A program made the translations under genes and the position numbers. A stretch of DNA of 64,000 bases from Streptomyces sp. SPB162. Lineage in GTDB: Bacteria > Actinomycetota > Actinomycetes > Streptomycetales > Streptomycetaceae. The stretch spans positions 826,001 to 890,000 of the forward strand of contig NZ_JAQFII010000001.1 of NCBI RefSeq assembly GCF_029504575.1, read 5' to 3'. The notes beneath the pieces are model-generated. The model did no database searches. It was given only the letters and a program-made list of their open reading frames with translations, and was not told the DNA's origin. Shown one piece after another: positions 28,579 through 38,367 of the stretch. Every line of letters starts with the position of its first letter. Within the stretch, counting starts at the first letter, position 1.

Positions 28579-29553
28579 ATGAGCGTTCCAGCCCCCCTCC
28601 GGCCCGCCCCCTCCGCGTCCACCCCGATACCGGAGCCGGCACCTGCCGTCCGCCGTGCGGTGGACTGGCGGATCCGCTTCGCCCTCCTGGGCCTCATCTG
28701 GGGTTTCAGCTTCCTGTTCATCAAGGTCGGCACGGAGGCGTTCGCGCCGTTGCAGGTGACGCTGGGCCGGATGGTCTTCGGCACGGTCGTGCTCGTCGCC
28801 ACCCTGCTCATCAAGCGCGACCGGCTGCCCCGCGGGAAGCGCACCTGGCTGCATCTGACCGTCGCCGCCCTCCTGCTGAACGCGCTGCCGTTCTCGCTGT
28901 TCGCCTACGCCGAGCTGACCATCCCCTCCACCCTCGCGGGGATCTGCAACGCCACCACTCCGCTGTGGAGCATGGTGGTCTCGGTCGTCGCGCTCTCCGA
29001 GGACAAGCCGACTCGGCAGCGGTTCGCGGGGGTCGGCCTCGGCTTCCTCGGCGTGCTGACCGTGCTCGGCGCCTGGCAGGGCTTCTCCGGCCAGGACCCG
29101 GCGGGCACCGCGATGGCCCTGATCGCCGCGGCCAGTTACGCGGTCGGCTGGGCCTACGTGCGCCGCACCCTGGCGGGTGCCACGACCTCCAACCTCGCGC
29201 TCTCCAGCAGCCAGCTGCTGCTCGGCACGGTCCAACTCGCGGTGATCACCCCGTTCTTCACCTCCGTGCCGACGTCGTTCCCGATCCTGTCCGTGCTGTC
29301 GGTCGTCGCCCTCGGCGCCCTCGGCACCGGCATCGCCTTCCTGCTCCAGTACGCCCTGGTCGCCGAGAAGGGACCGACGATCGCCGTGATGGTGACGTAT
29401 CTGATCCCGGTCGTCGCTACCGCCGCCGGCGTACTGCTGCTGCACGAGCGGCTGGGCTGGAACGAGCCGGTCGGCGCGGTCATCGTCCTCGCGGGCGCCG
29501 CCCTCACCCAGCTGCGCCCCCGTTCGCGACCGGCCGCCGAGCCCGTCCCGTAA
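28579..29553 (+). CDS. EamA-family (DMT) transporter, LysR-linked
   Basis: The start is ATG 28579; 324 residues. A Pro-rich cytoplasmic N-terminus (1-35) precedes ten predicted helices in two EamA repeats (GLIWGFSFLFIKVG; the second half starts about 175). An Arg/Pro-rich tail ends it. It is probably an exporter of an amino acid or metabolite, controlled by the divergent LysR. Confidence 0.9.
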   Translation: MSVPAPLRPAPSASTPIPEPAPAVRRAVDWRIRFALLGLIWGFSFLFIKVGTEAFAPLQVTLGRMVFGTVVLVATLLIKRDRLPRGKRTWLHLTVAALLLNALPFSLFAYAELTIPSTLAGICNATTPLWSMVVSVVALSEDKPTRQRFAGVGLGFLGVLTVLGAWQGFSGQDPAGTAMALIAAASYAVGWAYVRRTLAGATTSNLALSSSQLLLGTVQLAVITPFFTSVPTSFPILSVLSVVALGALGTGIAFLLQYALVAEKGPTIAVMVTYLIPVVATAAGVLLLHERLGWNEPVGAVIVLAGAALTQLRPRSRPAAEPVP

Positions 29554-29563
29554 CCCCGACACC

Positions 29564-30896
29564 TCAGCCGTACCGTCCCCCGTCCGACGCGCCGACCACC
29601 CGGGCGACCGCGTCGGCGAGCGGCCCGATGTCGGTGTCGGCGAGGGTGGAGACCGTGAGCCGCACGCCGGGTGCGGACGCGAGGCGGAAGCGGGCGCCGG
29701 GCGCGGCGGCCCAGCCGGCCTGCAGCAGGCCGGCCACGGCGCCGGTCTCGTCGGGAAGCGGCACCCAGACGTTCATGCCGCTGCGTCCGTGGGCGGCGAT
29801 GCCGCGTTCCGCGAGAGCGCGGACCAGGGCGTCGCACCGCCGCCCGTACGACCGCCCCACCAGCTGCGGGTCGACCGCCCCCGACTGCCACAGGTGCACC
29901 ACCGCGCGCTGCAGCAGATGGCTGACCCAGCCGGCGCCCAGCCGGTAGCGGCCCTGGACGCGGTCGACGGTGACCCGGTCGCCGGTGAAAACCGCGAGGC
30001 GCAGGTCCGGGCCGTACGCCTTGGCCGTGGACCGGACCAGCGCCCAGTGCGTGGTGACCCCCGACAGACAGTGCAGCGGCAGGTCGACCAGTCCGTGCAC
30101 GTGGTCGTCGTCCACCACCAGCACCTCCGGGTGGCGCGCCAGCACGTCGCGCAGCTCCCGGGGCCCGGTCCGCCGAGATCACCGCTCCGGTCGGGTTCTG
30201 GCCGCGGTCGGTGACGACCAGGGCGCGCGCGCCGGCCAGCAGCGCCCGCGCGACGTCCGCGACGACCGGGCCGTCGTCGTCGACCCCGACCGGGACCGCG
30301 CGCAGCCCGAGGGCGGGCACCAGGTCCAGCACGCTCCCCCACCCCGGGTCCTCGACCGCCACGGCGTCGCCCGGGCGCAGGTGCGCCGACAGCACGCGTT
30401 CGATGGCGTCGAGCGAGCCCGAGGTGAGCCCGATGGGGCCGTCGGGCACGCCGTCGCGGTCGAAGGCCGCGCGGGCGAGGCCGCTCAGCTCGGCATCGAC
30501 GGCGGGACCGCCGTAGAGCGCCGGGCGCGCGGCGTTGTGGGCGACCGCCGCCGCGAACGCCGCGTCGAGCGACGGCAGCAGCGAGACGTCCGGGTTGCCG
30601 TCGGAGATGTCCCGCGTCCCCGGCGGCACCTCGATGCGGATCTGGTCACGCGACGTGGTGGCGGGCCGCGGGCGCACCCGGCTGCCGCGCCGCCCGGCCG
30701 TCTCGATCACCCCGCGGTCGCGCAGCAGCCGGTAGGCGGCGGCCACCGTGTTCGGGTTCACGTCCAGGTCCTGGGCCAGTTCGCGCAGCGGCGGCAGCGC
30801 CGCGCCGGGCTTGAGCGCGCCCTCGCCCACCGCCCGCTCGATGTCGGCCGCGATACCCGATGCGCCCCGGCCTGTGATTCGATACTCTCCTAGCAC
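29564..30896 (-). pseudogene. MocR-like GntR/aminotransferase regulator, frameshifted
   Basis: From GTG 30896 a GntR winged helix (LPPLRELAQDLDVNPNTVAA, about 35-54) leads into a fold-type I aminotransferase domain (LTSGSLDAIERVL; VTDRGQNPTGAVISADRA). The frame then breaks. It resumes as RELRDVLARHPEVLVVDDDH with the PLP-Lys region STAKAYGPDLRL. One extra C or G in 30161-30167 accounts for it. The repaired protein would have about 440 residues. MocR proteins sense PLP or amino compounds. It is divergent from a PPOX gene, a common pairing. Confidence 0.85.
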
Positions 30897-30915
30897 AAAG
30901 CCAATTATGCACTAG
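30890..30915. promoter_or_regulatory. Inverted repeat at the MocR/PPOX divergent promoter
   Basis: CTAGCACA (30890-30897) faces TGCACTAG (30908-30915), six of eight pairs matching, with a 10-base AT-rich centre. It overlaps the MocR GTG start itself, so MocR mRNA is probably leaderless and repressed directly. Confidence 0.6.
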
Positions 30916-30931
30916 TTCAAAGGATTCCGCC

Positions 30932-31597
30932 ATGGCCGACATCTCCGCCGCCCCCGCCCCCTCGTACGAGGTGACGGACCGTACCGTCCCCACCCGGGCA
31001 CGGGAGCGCGCCACCTACGACCGTGACACCGTCCACGCGATCCTCGACGAGGGCTACCTCTGCCACCTGGGATTCGTCCGCGACGGCGCCCCCGTCGTCC
31101 TGCCGACCCTCTACGGCCGGGTCGGTGAGCGGCTCTACGTCCACGGTTCGACCGGATCGCGTCCGCTGCGCGGCGCGAGGGACCCCGGGCTGGCCGTCTG
31201 CCTGACCGTCACGCACCTCGACGCCCTCGTGCTGGCCCGTTCCGCGTTCCACCACTCGATGAACTACCGGTCGGTGGTGGTGCACGGGACCGCCCACCAG
31301 GTCACGGATCCGGCGGAACGCGCCGAGGCACTGGACGCCCTGGTCAACCAGGTCGTGGCCGGCCGCGCGGACGACTCGCGCCGGGCCGACGCCAAGGAGC
31401 TGGCCGCGACCACCGTCATCCGGCTCGATCTCCTGGAGGTGTCGGCGAAGGTCCGGACCGGCGGCCCGAACGACGAGCCGGAGGACAGCGGACTGCCGTA
31501 CTGGACCGGCATCGTTCCGGTCACCAGGACCTACGGCACGCCCGTTCCGGCCGACGACCTCGACCCGGCCGTCGCCCTGCCCGCCTACCTCGCCTGA
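30932..31597 (+). CDS. PPOX-fold flavin-binding protein (NimA-like)
   Basis: The protein has 221 residues and AAAGGA before ATG. YDRDTVHAILDEGYLCHLGF (about 30-49), VLPTLYGRVGERLYVHGSTG and SVVVHGTAHQV place it with the pyridoxamine-phosphate-oxidase-like, NimA-type FMN proteins. It is divergent from MocR and starts a likely operon with paiB-like 31608. Confidence 0.9.
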   Translation: MADISAAPAPSYEVTDRTVPTRARERATYDRDTVHAILDEGYLCHLGFVRDGAPVVLPTLYGRVGERLYVHGSTGSRPLRGARDPGLAVCLTVTHLDALVLARSAFHHSMNYRSVVVHGTAHQVTDPAERAEALDALVNQVVAGRADDSRRADAKELAATTVIRLDLLEVSAKVRTGGPNDEPEDSGLPYWTGIVPVTRTYGTPVPADDLDPAVALPAYLA

Positions 31598-31607
31598 GGG
31601 GCCCGAC

Positions 31608-32252
31608 ATGCTGATCCACCCCTGGGACGCGGCGCGGGACGACGCCGAGTGGCAGAACTGGCTCGCCGCGCACGACTTCGGGCAGCTGGCCGTCAACGGC
31701 CTGCCGGACGAGCCACCGTTCGTGCAGCCGCTGCACTTCGCCTACGACGCCGGGCGCGACGAGGCGTTCACCCACCTCGCCCGCCCCAACCCGCTGTGGG
31801 CCGCCCTCGAGGCGGACCCGCGGGTCACGCTCAGCGTCGTGGACGACTACACGTTCATCCCCGGCCCCTGGCACGCGCCCGAGGGCACGCCCGCCGAACA
31901 CGGCACCCCGACGAGCTTCTACGCCGCCGTCCAGCTGCTGTGCACGGCGCACGTCATCGACGACGAGGAGCAGAAGGCCGCCGTGCTGCACCGCCAGCTC
32001 GCGCACTTCCAGCCGGCCGGCGACTACGCCTCCGTCGCACCCGGGCAGGCCCCGTTCGGGCGGATGCTGCCCGGGATCCGCGCCATCCGCCTGGAGGTGA
32101 CCGAGGTCCGCGCGAAGTTCAAGTACGGCGGCAACAAGCCCCGGCAGATGCAGCGGCGGGACGCGGAGCGCCTCGCCGAGCGGGCCGCCCCGCACGACGC
32201 GGCGGCCCGCGCCCACCAGCTGCGCCGGCTGGCGGCCGACGGCACAGCCTAA
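31608..32252 (+). CDS. PaiB-family FMN-binding regulator-like protein
   Basis: The protein has 214 residues and starts 10 bases after the PPOX stop, with [24 protein letters not shown] (about 59-67), [20 protein letters not shown] and FKYGGNKP are PaiB hallmarks. PaiB of Bacillus is described as a negative regulator; structures show an FMN split barrel. The TAA stop overlaps the stop of the convergent transporter by four bases. Confidence 0.92.
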   Translation: MLIHPWDAARDDAEWQNWLAAHDFGQLAVNGLPDEPPFVQPLHFAYDAGRDEAFTHLARPNPLWAALEADPRVTLSVVDDYTFIPGPWHAPEGTPAEHGTPTSFYAAVQLLCTAHVIDDEEQKAAVLHRQLAHFQPAGDYASVAPGQAPFGRMLPGIRAIRLEVTEVRAKFKYGGNKPRQMQRRDAERLAERAAPHDAAARAHQLRRLAADGTA

Positions 32253-33223
32253 GTCGTGCCGGCCGCCGCGCGGCGGCCGGAGGCCAGCCGGGCCTCCTCC
32301 AGGCCCAGTCCCGTCACGGCGCCGAGCAGGATGACGGTGCCCAGTACGGTCGCGCCGGTCAGCCGTTCGCCGAGGACGAGGACGGCGAGGGCCGCCGCGG
32401 AGACCGGTTCGATCAGCGCGATGACCGAGACCGTCGCCGAGCGGACCACCGCGGCGCCCGCGAAGTACAGCCCGTAGGCGAGCGCCGTCGGCACGGAGGC
32501 CAGGTAGACCAGCAGCCACAGGGTGTGGCCGAGGTCCGCGCCGCTCGGCCACAGCCCCTCCGTGAGGGCGAGCGGGAGCAGGGTCACCGCGCACACGGCG
32601 AAGGACCACAGGGAGGTCGTGAACGGGTCCCCGCCGTCACCGTCGCGGCCCATCCAGCGGGTCAGCAGCGTGATGCACGCGTAGCCGGCCGCGGACAGCA
32701 GCGCGAGCCCGACCCCGGCCGGGGCAACGGACCCGCCGCCGTTGCCGAGGACGAGCACCGCGAGCCCGGCCAGGGCGCCGAAGACCGCCACAGCGCCCCC
32801 GCGGCCGAGCCGTTCGCCCAGGGTGAGCCGGGCGACGACCGCGATGATGACGGGGCCGGCGCCCAGGGTGACGACGGTGGCGACGGCCAGCCCGGTCAGG
32901 TGGACGGCGCCGAAGTAGGCGGCCTGGAAGACGGTCAGGCCGAAGCCGGTGGCCAGCACGCGCGGCACCGCGCGCCGCCGCGGCTCCTCGCGGACCGGCG
33001 TACGGTCGGCGCCGCGACGGCGGCGCACCAACTGGACCAGCAGCAGCAGTGCGAAGCCGCCGGCGGCGCGCCAGAAGGTCAGGGCGAGGGGGCCGAGGCC
33101 GCTGCCCGCGAAGAGCAGCGCGGCGGCGCCGCCCGCGGTGCCCCAGGCGGTGGCGGCGAAGGTGACGTAGAGCAGGCCCCGTCCGACGGACGGCGCAGGG
33201 GTGTGGTCAGGGAAAGACGGCAC
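32249..33223 (-). CDS. EamA-family (DMT) transporter
   Basis: I place the start at GTG 33223, seven bases after GGGAG; 324 residues. The frame continues upstream but as non-membrane sequence. Ten helices in two EamA halves: [20 protein letters not shown] near 17 and a second repeat around [21 protein letters not shown] basic cytoplasmic loop (RRRRGADR) separates helices 2 and 3. The long leader contains a small frame and two hairpins, suggesting attenuation. Confidence 0.9.
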   Translation of the reverse strand: MPSFPDHTPAPSVGRGLLYVTFAATAWGTAGGAAALLFAGSGLGPLALTFWRAAGGFALLLLVQLVRRRRGADRTPVREEPRRRAVPRVLATGFGLTVFQAAYFGAVHLTGLAVATVVTLGAGPVIIAVVARLTLGERLGRGGAVAVFGALAGLAVLVLGNGGGSVAPAGVGLALLSAAGYACITLLTRWMGRDGDGGDPFTTSLWSFAVCAVTLLPLALTEGLWPSGADLGHTLWLLVYLASVPTALAYGLYFAGAAVVRSATVSVIALIEPVSAAALAVLVLGERLTGATVLGTVILLGAVTGLGLEEARLASGRRAAAGTT

Positions 33224-33251
33224 GAGTGTTCTCCCGCGGAGGACTTGAGAT

Positions 33252-33306
33252 GGTCGCGTGGTCCCGTGTGCGGGCAGCCGCGACCTGCTCGGGTACGTGC
33301 CCGAGC
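33252..33306 (-). promoter_or_regulatory. Two stem-loops in the transporter leader
   Basis: On the transcript strand GCTCGGG-N6-CCCGAGC (33306-33287) is followed at once by GGTCGCG...CGCGACC (33285-33252, inner stem possible). Both lie between the leader frame and the ribosome site of the transporter. They could be alternate terminator and anti-terminator arms; there is no U tract. Confidence 0.5.
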
Positions 33307-33332
33307 CGGGTCGTCCGTGGGTGGCGGCCCGC

Positions 33333-33368
33333 CTAGGAGGCGGGCGGCGGCAGAACGGTGAGGTGCAT
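33333..33368 (-). CDS. Candidate leader peptide [11 protein letters not shown]
   Basis: ATG 33368 to TAG 33333 encodes eleven residues with a Pro-Pro-Pro run, a natural ribosome-stalling motif. It ends 27 bases before the first stem-loop of the transporter leader. The ribosome site is weak (GTAGGG further upstream). Peptide-controlled attenuation is inference. Confidence 0.45.
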   Translation of the reverse strand: MHLTVLPPPAS

Positions 33369-33465
33369 GCCCAGCACCCTACGAGGGGCGGATGTGCCAC
33401 AACAAGCCGGTTCCGAAGGGCGAGATCCGGACGCCGGCGGTCCGGGCTCCTTCCGGCGTGCGCCC

Positions 33466-34419
33466 TCAGACCAGATCGGGCTGCGGCAGCGGCTCGACCA
33501 CCGGTTTGCTCCCGCCGCTGCGGGTGGTCTGGGCGACGAACGCGCCCGCCAGCACCAGCGTCCCGCCGATGATCTGCGGCACGCCCAGGTGCTCGCCGAG
33601 CAGGATCCAGGCGAAGACCGTGCCCACCACCGCTTCCAGGCACGCGACCACCCCGGCCACCTGCGGGGTCAGCGTGCGCACGGCGAGCACCCCGGTCAGG
33701 TACGCGACCACCGTCGCCACCAGGACGATCCACCCCACGAGCAGCACCGCGGGCACGTGCTTGTCGCCGAGCGCGGCCTGCCGGCCCAGCACGTCCCACT
33801 CCATCCCCCACGGCCGCGCGACCACCGTCATCACCGCGGCGCCGATCAGCAGGCCGAAGGCGATGACGCCGATCGGGTCGGGAGCGTCCTCGCTCTCCGT
33901 GCCGTGGTCGGCCAGGACGAAGTAGCTGACCTGGCAGCAGGCCGCGCCGAACGCGAGCAGCAGACCGAAGGCGTCGAAGGCCAGCCCCGACCACACCTCG
34001 ACCACCGCGGCCATGCCGCCGACCGCCAGCACCACCCCGATCGCCGCCGCCCGGCTCACCGGCCGGCGCTGCACGAAGCGCACCCAGCCCAGCAGCAGGG
34101 CGGGCCCGAGGAACTCGACGAGGATGGCGACGCCCACCGGGATCCGGGATATCGCGGCGAAATAGAACGTCTGCACGCCCGCGATGGCCAGGAGGCCGAA
34201 GCCGGCCAGCAGCCCGGGGCGCCGCCGCAGCAGGGCGCGGTGGCGCAGCGCGACGGGCAGCATGATGAGCGCCGCTCCCGCCACGCGGAGCCAGACCACG
34301 TCCAACGGGTCGAGTCCCGCCTCGATCAGCGGTTTCGCCGCCACCCCTGAACCACCGAACGCGAACGCTGACGCCAAGGCGAGCCCCAGCCCCGCGTTCC
34401 TCCCCTGAGACGCATGCAT
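33466..34419 (-). CDS. EamA-family (RhtA-like) transporter
   Basis: The protein has 317 residues. [20 protein letters not shown] is the first helix. [20 protein letters not shown] and [20 protein letters not shown] follow, then a second EamA unit ending [20 protein letters not shown]. This is the pattern of RhtA/YddG-like amino-acid exporters. It is upstream of the other EamA gene, both reading left, with a leader between them. Confidence 0.9.
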   Translation of the reverse strand: MHASQGRNAGLGLALASAFAFGGSGVAAKPLIEAGLDPLDVVWLRVAGAALIMLPVALRHRALLRRRPGLLAGFGLLAIAGVQTFYFAAISRIPVGVAILVEFLGPALLLGWVRFVQRRPVSRAAAIGVVLAVGGMAAVVEVWSGLAFDAFGLLLAFGAACCQVSYFVLADHGTESEDAPDPIGVIAFGLLIGAAVMTVVARPWGMEWDVLGRQAALGDKHVPAVLLVGWIVLVATVVAYLTGVLAVRTLTPQVAGVVACLEAVVGTVFAWILLGEHLGVPQIIGGTLVLAGAFVAQTTRSGGSKPVVEPLPQPDLV

Positions 34420-34484
34420 CCGGCCATGATGTCAGCTCGCGACAGGGCCTTCGTCCAGGTAGCGGCTGACATCCGGCACGCCGC

Positions 34485-35147
34485 TCACGGCCACAGCAGT
34501 CCGCGCCGCCACTCCCCGCCCTGCCGGACGTAGTGCAGCCGCACGTGGGAGGCGCCCTGGCTCCCCTGGAAGAACTCCATCTCGTCGGCCCGCAGCCGGT
34601 AGACGGTGTGGCCCGCGGGAACGGCCCGCGGGTCGGCCGCGACCACGTCGGCGGCCCGCCGCCGCTCCGCGTCGTACGTGCCGGGATCGGCCAGTGGGGC
34701 GCTCATCCGGCCGGTGAACCCGGCGATCCGGGAGGCCTCGCGGCGCCGCAGGAAGTCCTCGCGCGCGGCATCGGCGCCCAGCACCTCGACGGCGCCGGCC
34801 GCCCGGATCTGCCGGCCCTGGAGCGGCCAGTACCAGCTCAGCACCGCGTACGGGTTCGCGGCGAGGTCGTGCCCCTTGTGGCTGCCGGCGTCGGACGCGA
34901 ACACGAACGTGCCCGCGTCGGCGCCGAGGCCGCGCAGCATCAGGACCCGCGCCGAGGGGCGCCCGTCGCGGTCCGCGGTGCCGAGCGTCATGACGTGGGG
35001 TTCCGGCACGCCGTCGTCCAGCGCCTCGTCCAGCCAGCGGGCGAACTGGCGCCCGGGAGAGGGGTCGGCGCCGTCCGGGTCGAACGACGGCAGGGGTCCG
35101 GCCAGCACCGGTACGGCGCGCAGCCGGGCCGGCAGTTCCTCGTCCAT
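34485..35147 (-). CDS. Pyridoxine/pyridoxamine 5'-phosphate oxidase-family protein
   Basis: The start is ATG 35147, four bases after AGGAGG; 220 residues. [20 protein letters not shown] (about 50-69), [20 protein letters not shown], then [20 protein letters not shown] and the C-terminal [10 protein letters not shown] are PdxH-like FMN-binding blocks. Classical PdxH ends in an R-L-x-P motif; the final LLWP is a variant. PLP salvage is likely but not certain. This gene is divergent from the SRPBCC gene across two operators. Confidence 0.87.
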   Translation of the reverse strand: MDEELPARLRAVPVLAGPLPSFDPDGADPSPGRQFARWLDEALDDGVPEPHVMTLGTADRDGRPSARVLMLRGLGADAGTFVFASDAGSHKGHDLAANPYAVLSWYWPLQGRQIRAAGAVEVLGADAAREDFLRRREASRIAGFTGRMSAPLADPGTYDAERRRAADVVAADPRAVPAGHTVYRLRADEMEFFQGSQGASHVRLHYVRQGGEWRRGLLWP

Positions 35148-35234
35148 GTGTCCTCCTGTCGAGCGTGCGGCCACCAGGGCTCCGATCTTCGCCCCTCGCG
35201 GGCGCCCCCGGCGGCATTCACCGCGTACGAAATC

Positions 35235-35266
35235 CTGACGGGCCATCAGTTCTGACGCTTCATCAG
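35235..35266. promoter_or_regulatory. Tandem operators CTGACG-N3-CATCAG
   Basis: CTGACGGGCCATCAG (35235-35249) and CTGACGCTTCATCAG (35252-35266) are two 15-base near-palindromes, 17 bases apart. A TATTGA-like -10 follows at 35267. The inner arms match the operator at 16979 (CTGACG-N3-CGTCAG), so one regulator may see both loci. Confidence 0.7.
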
Positions 35267-35352
35267 TATTGAATGTTCGGGCGGCTGCGGCTACGTTCCG
35301 CGACAGCGTCGCTGCGCGCGAGCCGCAGCGCCTTCGCACAAGGAGTGATCGC

Positions 35353-35781
35353 ATGGCCGAAGTCTCCGCACAGGCGCGCATCGCGGCCCCGGCCGAGAAG
35401 GTCTGGAGGCAGCTGACCGACTTCGCGTCGTACGGCCAGTGGAGTGCCACCCACACCAGCTTCCCGAAGGGGGGCCCGTCGCCGCTGGCGGCCGGTGCCA
35501 CCTACCAGGAGAACATGAAGATGATGGGTTTCCCGGCCGAGGTCACCTGGACGGTGGAGGCGCTGGAGGCCGAGCGGGTACTGGGCATCGCGGGCAAGGG
35601 CCCGATGGGCGTCAACCTCAGCATGCGCTACACCCTGGTCCCCGACGGTGACGACACCGAAGTGCGGATCGACAGCAGCTTCGCCGGCGCCGCCGTCGCC
35701 ATGATGGCGGGCAAGCTCAAGGACTCGGCGACCGCCGCCCTCAACGAGTCGCTGCGCAAGCTGGCCGGGCTCGTCGAGTAG
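35353..35781 (+). CDS. SRPBCC-family protein (polyketide cyclase/START fold)
   Basis: The protein has 142 residues and AAGGAG before ATG 35353. AQARIAAPAEKVWRQLTDF, PLAAGATYQENMKMMGFPAE, WTVEALEAERVLGIAGKGPM and final LNESLRKLAGLVE show the helix-grip SRPBCC fold. A small hydrophobic ligand is likely bound. It is strongly operator-controlled. Confidence 0.9.
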   Translation: MAEVSAQARIAAPAEKVWRQLTDFASYGQWSATHTSFPKGGPSPLAAGATYQENMKMMGFPAEVTWTVEALEAERVLGIAGKGPMGVNLSMRYTLVPDGDDTEVRIDSSFAGAAVAMMAGKLKDSATAALNESLRKLAGLVE

Positions 35782-35865
35782 CGGTCGTACGCTCCGGTCC
35801 GGCCGCGTACCGGCCGGCTCCACCACGGACGACCGCGGTCGGCTTCCCCCCGCGGACGGACGGAA

Positions 35866-35897
35866 GCGGGGCGGCGGCCCCGGGAACGTCGCCCCGC
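35866..35897. terminator. Hairpin between convergent SRPBCC and GH3 genes
   Basis: GCGGGGCG faces CGCCCCGC across 16 bases. It lies between two converging genes and may terminate both. No T tract is visible. Confidence 0.5.
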
Positions 35898-35921
35898 GTC
35901 CGCCGCCCCGCCCCGGTCGAC

Positions 35922-38219
35922 TCAGCGCACCGTCACCGCCGCGCTCTTGTCACCCGCCGAGAAGGTGTACGCGCCGCGCTCGACCTTCTGCGCGCCCGCG
36001 CCGTCCAGATCGCCCGGCGTCACCGCCAGGGTCCCCGGCAGTACCCGCAGCCGCACCGTACGGGTCTCCCCCGCCGCCAGGTGCACCTTGGTGAACGCGA
36101 CCAGCCGGGTCGCCGGCGTCAGCACGGCACTGGTCGGCCGCGACACGTACACGGGCACCACCAGATCGCCGGCCCTGCCCCCGGTGTTGGAGACCGTCAC
36201 CTTGAGCCCGACCGCGTCGCCGGCCCGTACCGTCGCCTTGTCGGCCGTGATCGCGCCGAAGCCGTACGAGGTGTACGAGAGCCCGGCGCCGAAGGGGTAG
36301 GCCGCGTCGTACGAGGACTCCGGTCCGCCGTTGGTGCCCGGCAGCTGCTGGTAGTACAGCGGCGCGTTGCCCAGGTTCTTCGGCCAGGAGACCGGCAGCC
36401 GGCCGCCGGGGTTGACCGCGCCGAACAGCACGTCGGCCACCCCGTGCCCGCCCTCGCTGCCCGGCAGCCAGGACATCAGCAGTCCCTGGGTGCCGTCCGC
36501 GTCGCCGAGCACGAGCGGCCGGCCCGCCACGACGACGGTGACGACCGGCTTGCCCGCCGCCTTCAGCGCCTTGACCAGCGACTGCTGGTCCGCGGAGAGT
36601 TCCGGTCGCGGGCTGTCCGCGGCGCCTTCGGCCCCGGCCTTCTCACCGACGACCACCACGGTCAGATCGGCGTCCTTCGCCTGCGCCACCGCGTCGTCGG
36701 CGGTCGTGGCCCGTACCACCTCGGTGCCCGCGGGCGCCGCCTCCTTGATCCCCGCCAGCACGGTCGTGCCCGGCAGCGTCACCCCTTCGGGGACGCCCTG
36801 CCAGCCGATGGTCCAGCCGCCCGCCTGGTCGTTGATGTCGTCGGCGTAGGAGCCCGCGACGACGATCTTCTTGGCCGCCGGGGAGATGGGCAGCACCCCG
36901 CCCTCGTTGCGCAGCAGCACCTGCGACTCGGCGGCCGCCTTGCGTGCCAGGTCCTTGTCCACCCCCAGCACCGCGGCGTCGGCCTTGGTCGCGTCCACAT
37001 AGGGGTGCTCGAACAGGCCGAGTTCGAACTTCATCCGCAGGATCCGGCTGGCGGACTCGTCGATGCGCTTGACCGACACCAGGCCGCGGTCGACGGCGGT
37101 CTTCAGGCCGGTGCTCCACTCCTTGGCGAAGTACGGCTCCATGGCCATGTCGAGGCCCGCGTTGACCGCGAGCGCGATCGCCTCGGGGTAGTCGGCGGCG
37201 AGCTTGTACTTCGTCTGCAGCGCCCGGACGTCCTCCCAGTCGCTGACGGTGACGCCCTTGAATCCCCACTGCTCGCGCAGCACCTTGGTGAGCAGGTACT
37301 TCGAGGAGGTCGCGGGGATGCCGTTGATGGCGCCGGAGTTGACCATCACCGTCTTCGCGCCGGCCTGCAGGGCCTGCTTGTACGACGGCAGCAGGGTGTC
37401 CTGCAGATAGCGCATGGAGACGTCCGCGGGCACCCGGTCGTGGCCGTTGGAGGGCTCGGAGTAGCCGCCGAAGTGCTTGACGCTGGCGACGACGTGCTTG
37501 GCGCCGTTCGCCGTCTCGATGCCGGTGACGCTCGCGGCGGCCAGCGTCCCGGCCAGCAGCGGGTCCTCGGCGAACGTCTCGTAGTAGCGGCCCCAGCGCT
37601 GGTCGCGGGCGAGGTCCGCGACGGGGGCGAAGTTCCAGTCGATGCCGGTCGCGGCGACCGCGCGCGCCGTGGAGGCGCCCGCCGCCCGCACGGTGGCCGG
37701 GTCCCAGGTGGCGCCCAGGCCGATCTGGTGCGGGAAGACGGTCGCGCCGAGCACGTTGTTGTGGCCGTGCACCGCGTCCACCCCGTAGAGCACCGGAATG
37801 TGCAGCCGCGTGTTGTCGACGGCGTACTTCTGGACGGCGTTGACCATCTTCGCCCACTCGGCGGGCGTGTTGACGGCGGGCCCCATGCCGCCGCCGGAGA
37901 GGATCGAACCGGCCGCGTAGTCGCCCAGCACCGACTTCAGGCAGGTGTCGTTGAGGGCGCCTCCGCTCCACTCGCAGTCGCCCTGGACCCGGGCGACCGC
38001 GATCTGGTCCATCTGCCCGATCTTCTCCTCCAGCGTCATCCGCTTCAGGAGGTCCTTGACGCGCAGATCGATCGGCGCCCTGGAGTCGGTATAGCTCGTC
38101 GAGCTCTTGGCGGTGGCCGGCACCGCACCGACCGCGGCGACACAGGCCGCAGCGGTGGCCAGGGTGACCAGCGCTCTGAAGCGGGTTCTGGGTGACTTCA
38201 TTGTCATCGCGCGTGGCAT
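35922..38219 (-). CDS. Secreted glycoside hydrolase family 3 (beta-glucosidase-like)
   Basis: I place the start at ATG 38219 (ATG 38201 also possible), giving 765 residues. A signal peptide covers about 7-38 (FRALVTLATAAACVAAVGAV, cut near PATA). The GH3 N-domain has IGQMDQIAVAR, VLYGVDAVHGHNNV, WNFAPVADLARDQRWGR, KHFGGYSEP and nucleophile Asp327 in VTVSDWEDV. A GH3 C-domain (from about 420) and a fibronectin III-like end follow. It is probably a BglX-type exo-beta-glucosidase released outside the cell. A LacI gene is divergent, with a LacI-type operator between. Confidence 0.95.
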   Translation of the reverse strand: MPRAMTMKSPRTRFRALVTLATAAACVAAVGAVPATAKSSTSYTDSRAPIDLRVKDLLKRMTLEEKIGQMDQIAVARVQGDCEWSGGALNDTCLKSVLGDYAAGSILSGGGMGPAVNTPAEWAKMVNAVQKYAVDNTRLHIPVLYGVDAVHGHNNVLGATVFPHQIGLGATWDPATVRAAGASTARAVAATGIDWNFAPVADLARDQRWGRYYETFAEDPLLAGTLAAASVTGIETANGAKHVVASVKHFGGYSEPSNGHDRVPADVSMRYLQDTLLPSYKQALQAGAKTVMVNSGAINGIPATSSKYLLTKVLREQWGFKGVTVSDWEDVRALQTKYKLAADYPEAIALAVNAGLDMAMEPYFAKEWSTGLKTAVDRGLVSVKRIDESASRILRMKFELGLFEHPYVDATKADAAVLGVDKDLARKAAAESQVLLRNEGGVLPISPAAKKIVVAGSYADDINDQAGGWTIGWQGVPEGVTLPGTTVLAGIKEAAPAGTEVVRATTADDAVAQAKDADLTVVVVGEKAGAEGAADSPRPELSADQQSLVKALKAAGKPVVTVVVAGRPLVLGDADGTQGLLMSWLPGSEGGHGVADVLFGAVNPGGRLPVSWPKNLGNAPLYYQQLPGTNGGPESSYDAAYPFGAGLSYTSYGFGAITADKATVRAGDAVGLKVTVSNTGGRAGDLVVPVYVSRPTSAVLTPATRLVAFTKVHLAAGETRTVRLRVLPGTLAVTPGDLDGAGAQKVERGAYTFSAGDKSAAVTVR

Positions 38220-38265
38220 CGCAGCATCCCGTTCCTGTCGGGCCCCGTACACGGAGCCGCATCAC

Positions 38266-38277
38266 GTAAACGTTTCC
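38266..38277. promoter_or_regulatory. LacI-type operator between GH3 and lacI-like genes
   Basis: GTAAACGTTTCC contains the perfect AAACGTTT palindrome. It lies 47-58 bases before the GH3 start and 91-102 bases before the LacI start. It is the natural target of the divergent LacI regulator. Confidence 0.75.
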
Positions 38278-38367
38278 GGTGCGCCGGAAGTCTGTCCTCG
38301 CCATGACACATCGTCAAGACTGTGTGCAGCACACACCCTCACCACTCCAGGAACAGGTGCATCCGCC

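Noticed and set aside
35922..38304. Alternative upstream start of the GH3 gene beyond 38219
   Set aside because: The extra residues spoil the signal peptide start and run towards the LacI-type operator; ATG 38219 has a plausible ribosome site.
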